A stretch of 8,348 nt of DNA from Frankiales bacterium. Its GTDB lineage: Bacteria > Actinomycetota > Actinomycetes > Mycobacteriales > SCTD01. A program made the position numbers and the translations under genes. The DNA is taken from NCBI GenBank assembly GCA_025965735.1, contig JAOPWK010000237.1, positions 1-8,348 on the forward strand, given 5' to 3'. The notes beneath the pieces were generated by a model. The model was not told the DNA's origin. It did no database searches and was given only the letters and a program-made list of their open reading frames with translations. Position 1 is the first letter of the stretch. The number at the start of each line of letters is the position of its first letter. This document shows positions 6,508-8,348 of this stretch, one piece after another.

Positions 6508-8304
6508 CTAGTCCGACGCGCGCAGCCGCAGCTTCGGCGAGGGCGCGCCGGTCGGCGGGACCTGCATGCTGCGAAGCGCGAACTTCATGATGTCGCTGAA
6601 GACGGGGCCGGCGACCGCGCCGCCGTAGTAGCCGTTGCGCGGCGCCTGCACCGACACCGAGAGCACCAGCCGCGGCGCGTCGGCCGGGGCGAAGCCGACG
6701 AAGCTGGCGGTGTAGCTGCCGTCGTACCGGCCGTCGACCACGCGCCGGGCGGTGCCGGTCTTGCCCGCGACGCGGTAGCCGGGGATGGCGGCGGTGACGG
6801 CGGTGCCGCCCTCGTTGGTCACGCCCTCGAGCATCCCGCGCAGCTGGTCGGCGACCTGCTGGCTGATGACGCGCTGGGGCTCGGTCTTGTCGATCGTGCG
6901 GGGCGTGCCGTCGGCGTTGCGCAGGCCCTTGAGGATCGTCGGCTTCACCCGCACGCCGCCGTTGGCGACAGTGGCGTACACCGAGGCCATCTGGACGCCG
7001 TTGACGCTGTAGCCCTGACCGATCGGGTGGGTGCCGTAGTCGGTGCCCGACCACTCGTCCTTCTCGTCGCGCAGGATGCCGCGGCTCTCGGCCGGCAGCT
7101 CGACGCCGGTCTTGGCGCCGATCCCGAAGCGGGTGAGCATCTCGTGCAGCTTGGGCCCGCCGACCTTCTGCGCGGCCATGATCGTGCCGACGTTGCTGGA
7201 CTCCACCAGGACGCCGGTGAAGGTCATCTGCTCGACCGGGTGGCTGTGGCTGTCGCTGAAGGTCTTGTTGGACACCCGGATCTTGTCGGCCACCGGCATG
7301 ATCGAGTCGGGTGTCAGCACGCCCTGCTCGAGCGCGGCCGCGGCGGTGATGACCTTGCCGATGGAGCCCGGCTCGAAGACGTCGCTGACCGCGCGGTTGC
7401 CGCGGATCGAGGCGTCGGCCTTGCCCGGCTCGTTGGCGTCGAAGGTCGGGACGGAGACCAGGGCGAGGATCTCGCCGGTCGTCACGTCCATGAGCGTGGC
7501 GCTGCCGCTCTCGGCGTCCGCCTCGGCGATCTTGTCGGCGAGCACCTTCTGGGCGAACCACTGCAGGTCGCGGTCGATCGTCAGCTGCACGTCGCGGCCG
7601 GGCTCCGGGTCGACGGTGCTGGTGTAGCCGTTGGGGATGATGCGGCCGCCGCCGTCGACCTCGGCGATGCGCTTGCCGTCCTTGCCGGCCAGCACGCTGT
7701 CGAACTGGTCCTCGACGCCGGCGGTGCCCGCGCCCTCGACCGTGGTGAAGCCGAGGACGTTCGCGCCCAGCTGCCCGCCGGGAGCGACGCGGCGCGGCTC
7801 GGCGACCGTGCCGATGCCGACCAGCCCGAGGGCGCGGACCTCGTTGGCCTTCTCCGCCTCGAGCCCTCGAGCGAGGTAGGCGAAGCCCTTGCAGCCGAGC
7901 ATCTCGGTCTTGGAGCAGGTGGCGCCGGTGGCCTTCGGGCTCAGGACGAGCTTGCTCTCGATCTCCTCTGCCGGCAGCCCCAGCACCGGGGCGAGCGCGG
8001 CCGCGATCGTCGTGGGCTCGCAGGGCGTCTTGGCGCCGGGCGGGCAGTTGGCCTTGGCGATGGTGCGCGGCTCGGCGTAGACCGCGCGGGCGTCGACCGA
8101 CAGCGCGAGCACCTGGCCGTTGCGGTCGCTGATCGAGCCGCGCGGGGCGGCCAGCTTCACGGTCGAGAGGCGCTGCTTGGTGGCCTCGGAGGCGTACGCC
8201 TCGGCCTGGAAGCCCTGCAGCCACACCAGCCGGCCGCCGATCAGCGACAGCATCACCAGGACGGCGAGCAGCCCGCCGCGCAGGCGGACCCGCGGCCGGC
8301 CCAT
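6508..8304 (-). CDS. ftsI: FtsI (class B penicillin-binding protein, septal transpeptidase); 5' end uncertain
   Basis: FtsI is the membrane-anchored D,D-transpeptidase that crosslinks septal peptidoglycan made by FtsW. From the ATG at 8304 there are 598 residues: a basic start, one membrane anchor (about 11-28), the extracytoplasmic pedestal domain with PRGSISDRNGQVLA (54-67), and a C-terminal penicillin-binding domain. Active-site motifs are Ser314-x-x-Lys317 (EPGSIGK), Ser369-Ser-Asn371 (VESSNVG) and Lys515-Thr-Gly-Thr518 (AGKTGTA). GQGYSVNGVQMASVYATVANGG (429-450 region) is also typical. There are no PASTA repeats; the protein ends about 25 residues after the catalytic core. The pedestal has two cysteine pairs, 87/95 and 130/138. 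No Shine-Dalgarno sequence precedes 8304, and the frame stays open to the window edge with a Pro/Arg/Ala-rich translation, as in the cytoplasmic tails of many actinobacterial FtsI proteins, so the true start may lie beyond 8348. SpoVD or an elongation PBP is less likely given this operon. Confidence 0.95.
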   Translation of the reverse strand: MGRPRVRLRGGLLAVLVMLSLIGGRLVWLQGFQAEAYASEATKQRLSTVKLAAPRGSISDRNGQVLALSVDARAVYAEPRTIAKANCPPGAKTPCEPTTIAAALAPVLGLPAEEIESKLVLSPKATGATCSKTEMLGCKGFAYLARGLEAEKANEVRALGLVGIGTVAEPRRVAPGGQLGANVLGFTTVEGAGTAGVEDQFDSVLAGKDGKRIAEVDGGGRIIPNGYTSTVDPEPGRDVQLTIDRDLQWFAQKVLADKIAEADAESGSATLMDVTTGEILALVSVPTFDANEPGKADASIRGNRAVSDVFEPGSIGKVITAAAALEQGVLTPDSIMPVADKIRVSNKTFSDSHSHPVEQMTFTGVLVESSNVGTIMAAQKVGGPKLHEMLTRFGIGAKTGVELPAESRGILRDEKDEWSGTDYGTHPIGQGYSVNGVQMASVYATVANGGVRVKPTILKGLRNADGTPRTIDKTEPQRVISQQVADQLRGMLEGVTNEGGTAVTAAIPGYRVAGKTGTARRVVDGRYDGSYTASFVGFAPADAPRLVLSVSVQAPRNGYYGGAVAGPVFSDIMKFALRSMQVPPTGAPSPKLRLRASD

Positions 8305-8348
8305 CGCGACGCGACGGGGCGGGCGGGGAGCTGCGGGACGGGCGGCGG

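Noticed and set aside
7856..7876. Two CTCGAG palindromes 2 nt apart inside ftsI
   Set aside because: They fall in the coding sequence for conserved FtsI residues (LARGLEAEK) and are readily explained by Leu/Glu/Arg codon choice at high GC; no sign of a regulatory site.
6362..8224. 620-codon open frame on the minus strand within ftsI
   Set aside because: It is an Arg/Gly/Ala-rich out-of-frame reading of ftsI with no recognisable domain; the ftsI frame carries all three penicillin-binding motifs.
1..8348. Search for CRISPR arrays, tRNA/rRNA genes, insertion sequences, attachment sites or an unknown accessory system
   Set aside because: Essentially every base is in one of six housekeeping genes with intact motifs and uniform composition. 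No direct-repeat array, inverted-repeat ends, transposase or composition shift was seen.

Overview
This window is a segment of the division and cell wall (dcw) cluster of a high-GC Gram-positive bacterium, almost certainly an actinomycete (Actinomycetota). The reasons are the very GC-rich composition with strong G/C preference at third codon positions, the gene order ftsI-murE-murF-mraY-murD-ftsW, the use of GTG start codons (murF, mraY, murD), and family details such as the cysteine-bearing extracytoplasmic loop of MraY. The sequence does not let me name a genus.

All real genes lie on the minus strand, so the operon reads from high to low coordinates. In transcription order they are: ftsI (septal transpeptidase, class B PBP; 5' end at or beyond the right edge), murE (UDP-MurNAc-tripeptide synthetase), murF (D-Ala-D-Ala adding enzyme), mraY (lipid I synthase), murD (D-Glu adding enzyme) and ftsW (SEDS glycosyltransferase; its 3' end runs off the left edge). 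Packing is extreme. ftsI/murE abut as TAG-ATG, murE/murF are separated by 28 nt, murF/mraY overlap by 4 nt (GTGA), mraY/murD by 1 nt (TAGTG), and murD/ftsW by 4 nt (ATGA). There is no stretch without a gene longer than 28 nt, no internal terminator, and no RNA gene, repeat array or mobile element that I can see.

Together the genes cover the middle of peptidoglycan synthesis. MurD, MurE and MurF successively add D-Glu, the diamino acid and D-Ala-D-Ala to UDP-MurNAc-L-Ala. MraY transfers the phospho-MurNAc-pentapeptide to undecaprenyl phosphate. FtsW polymerises and FtsI crosslinks the product at the septum. MurE carries the DNPR motif, which predicts diaminopimelate in the peptide stem. By analogy with other actinomycetes, mraZ/mraW/ftsL should lie beyond the right edge and murG/murC/ftsQ/ftsZ beyond the left edge.

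This is an ordinary conserved region and I found no undescribed system. The points worth a second look are small: two CX7C cysteine pairs in the N-terminal domain of FtsI, an Ala where MurD usually has Glu in the HRxE motif, an EYS in place of the usual EMG in MurF, and the unresolved start of ftsI.
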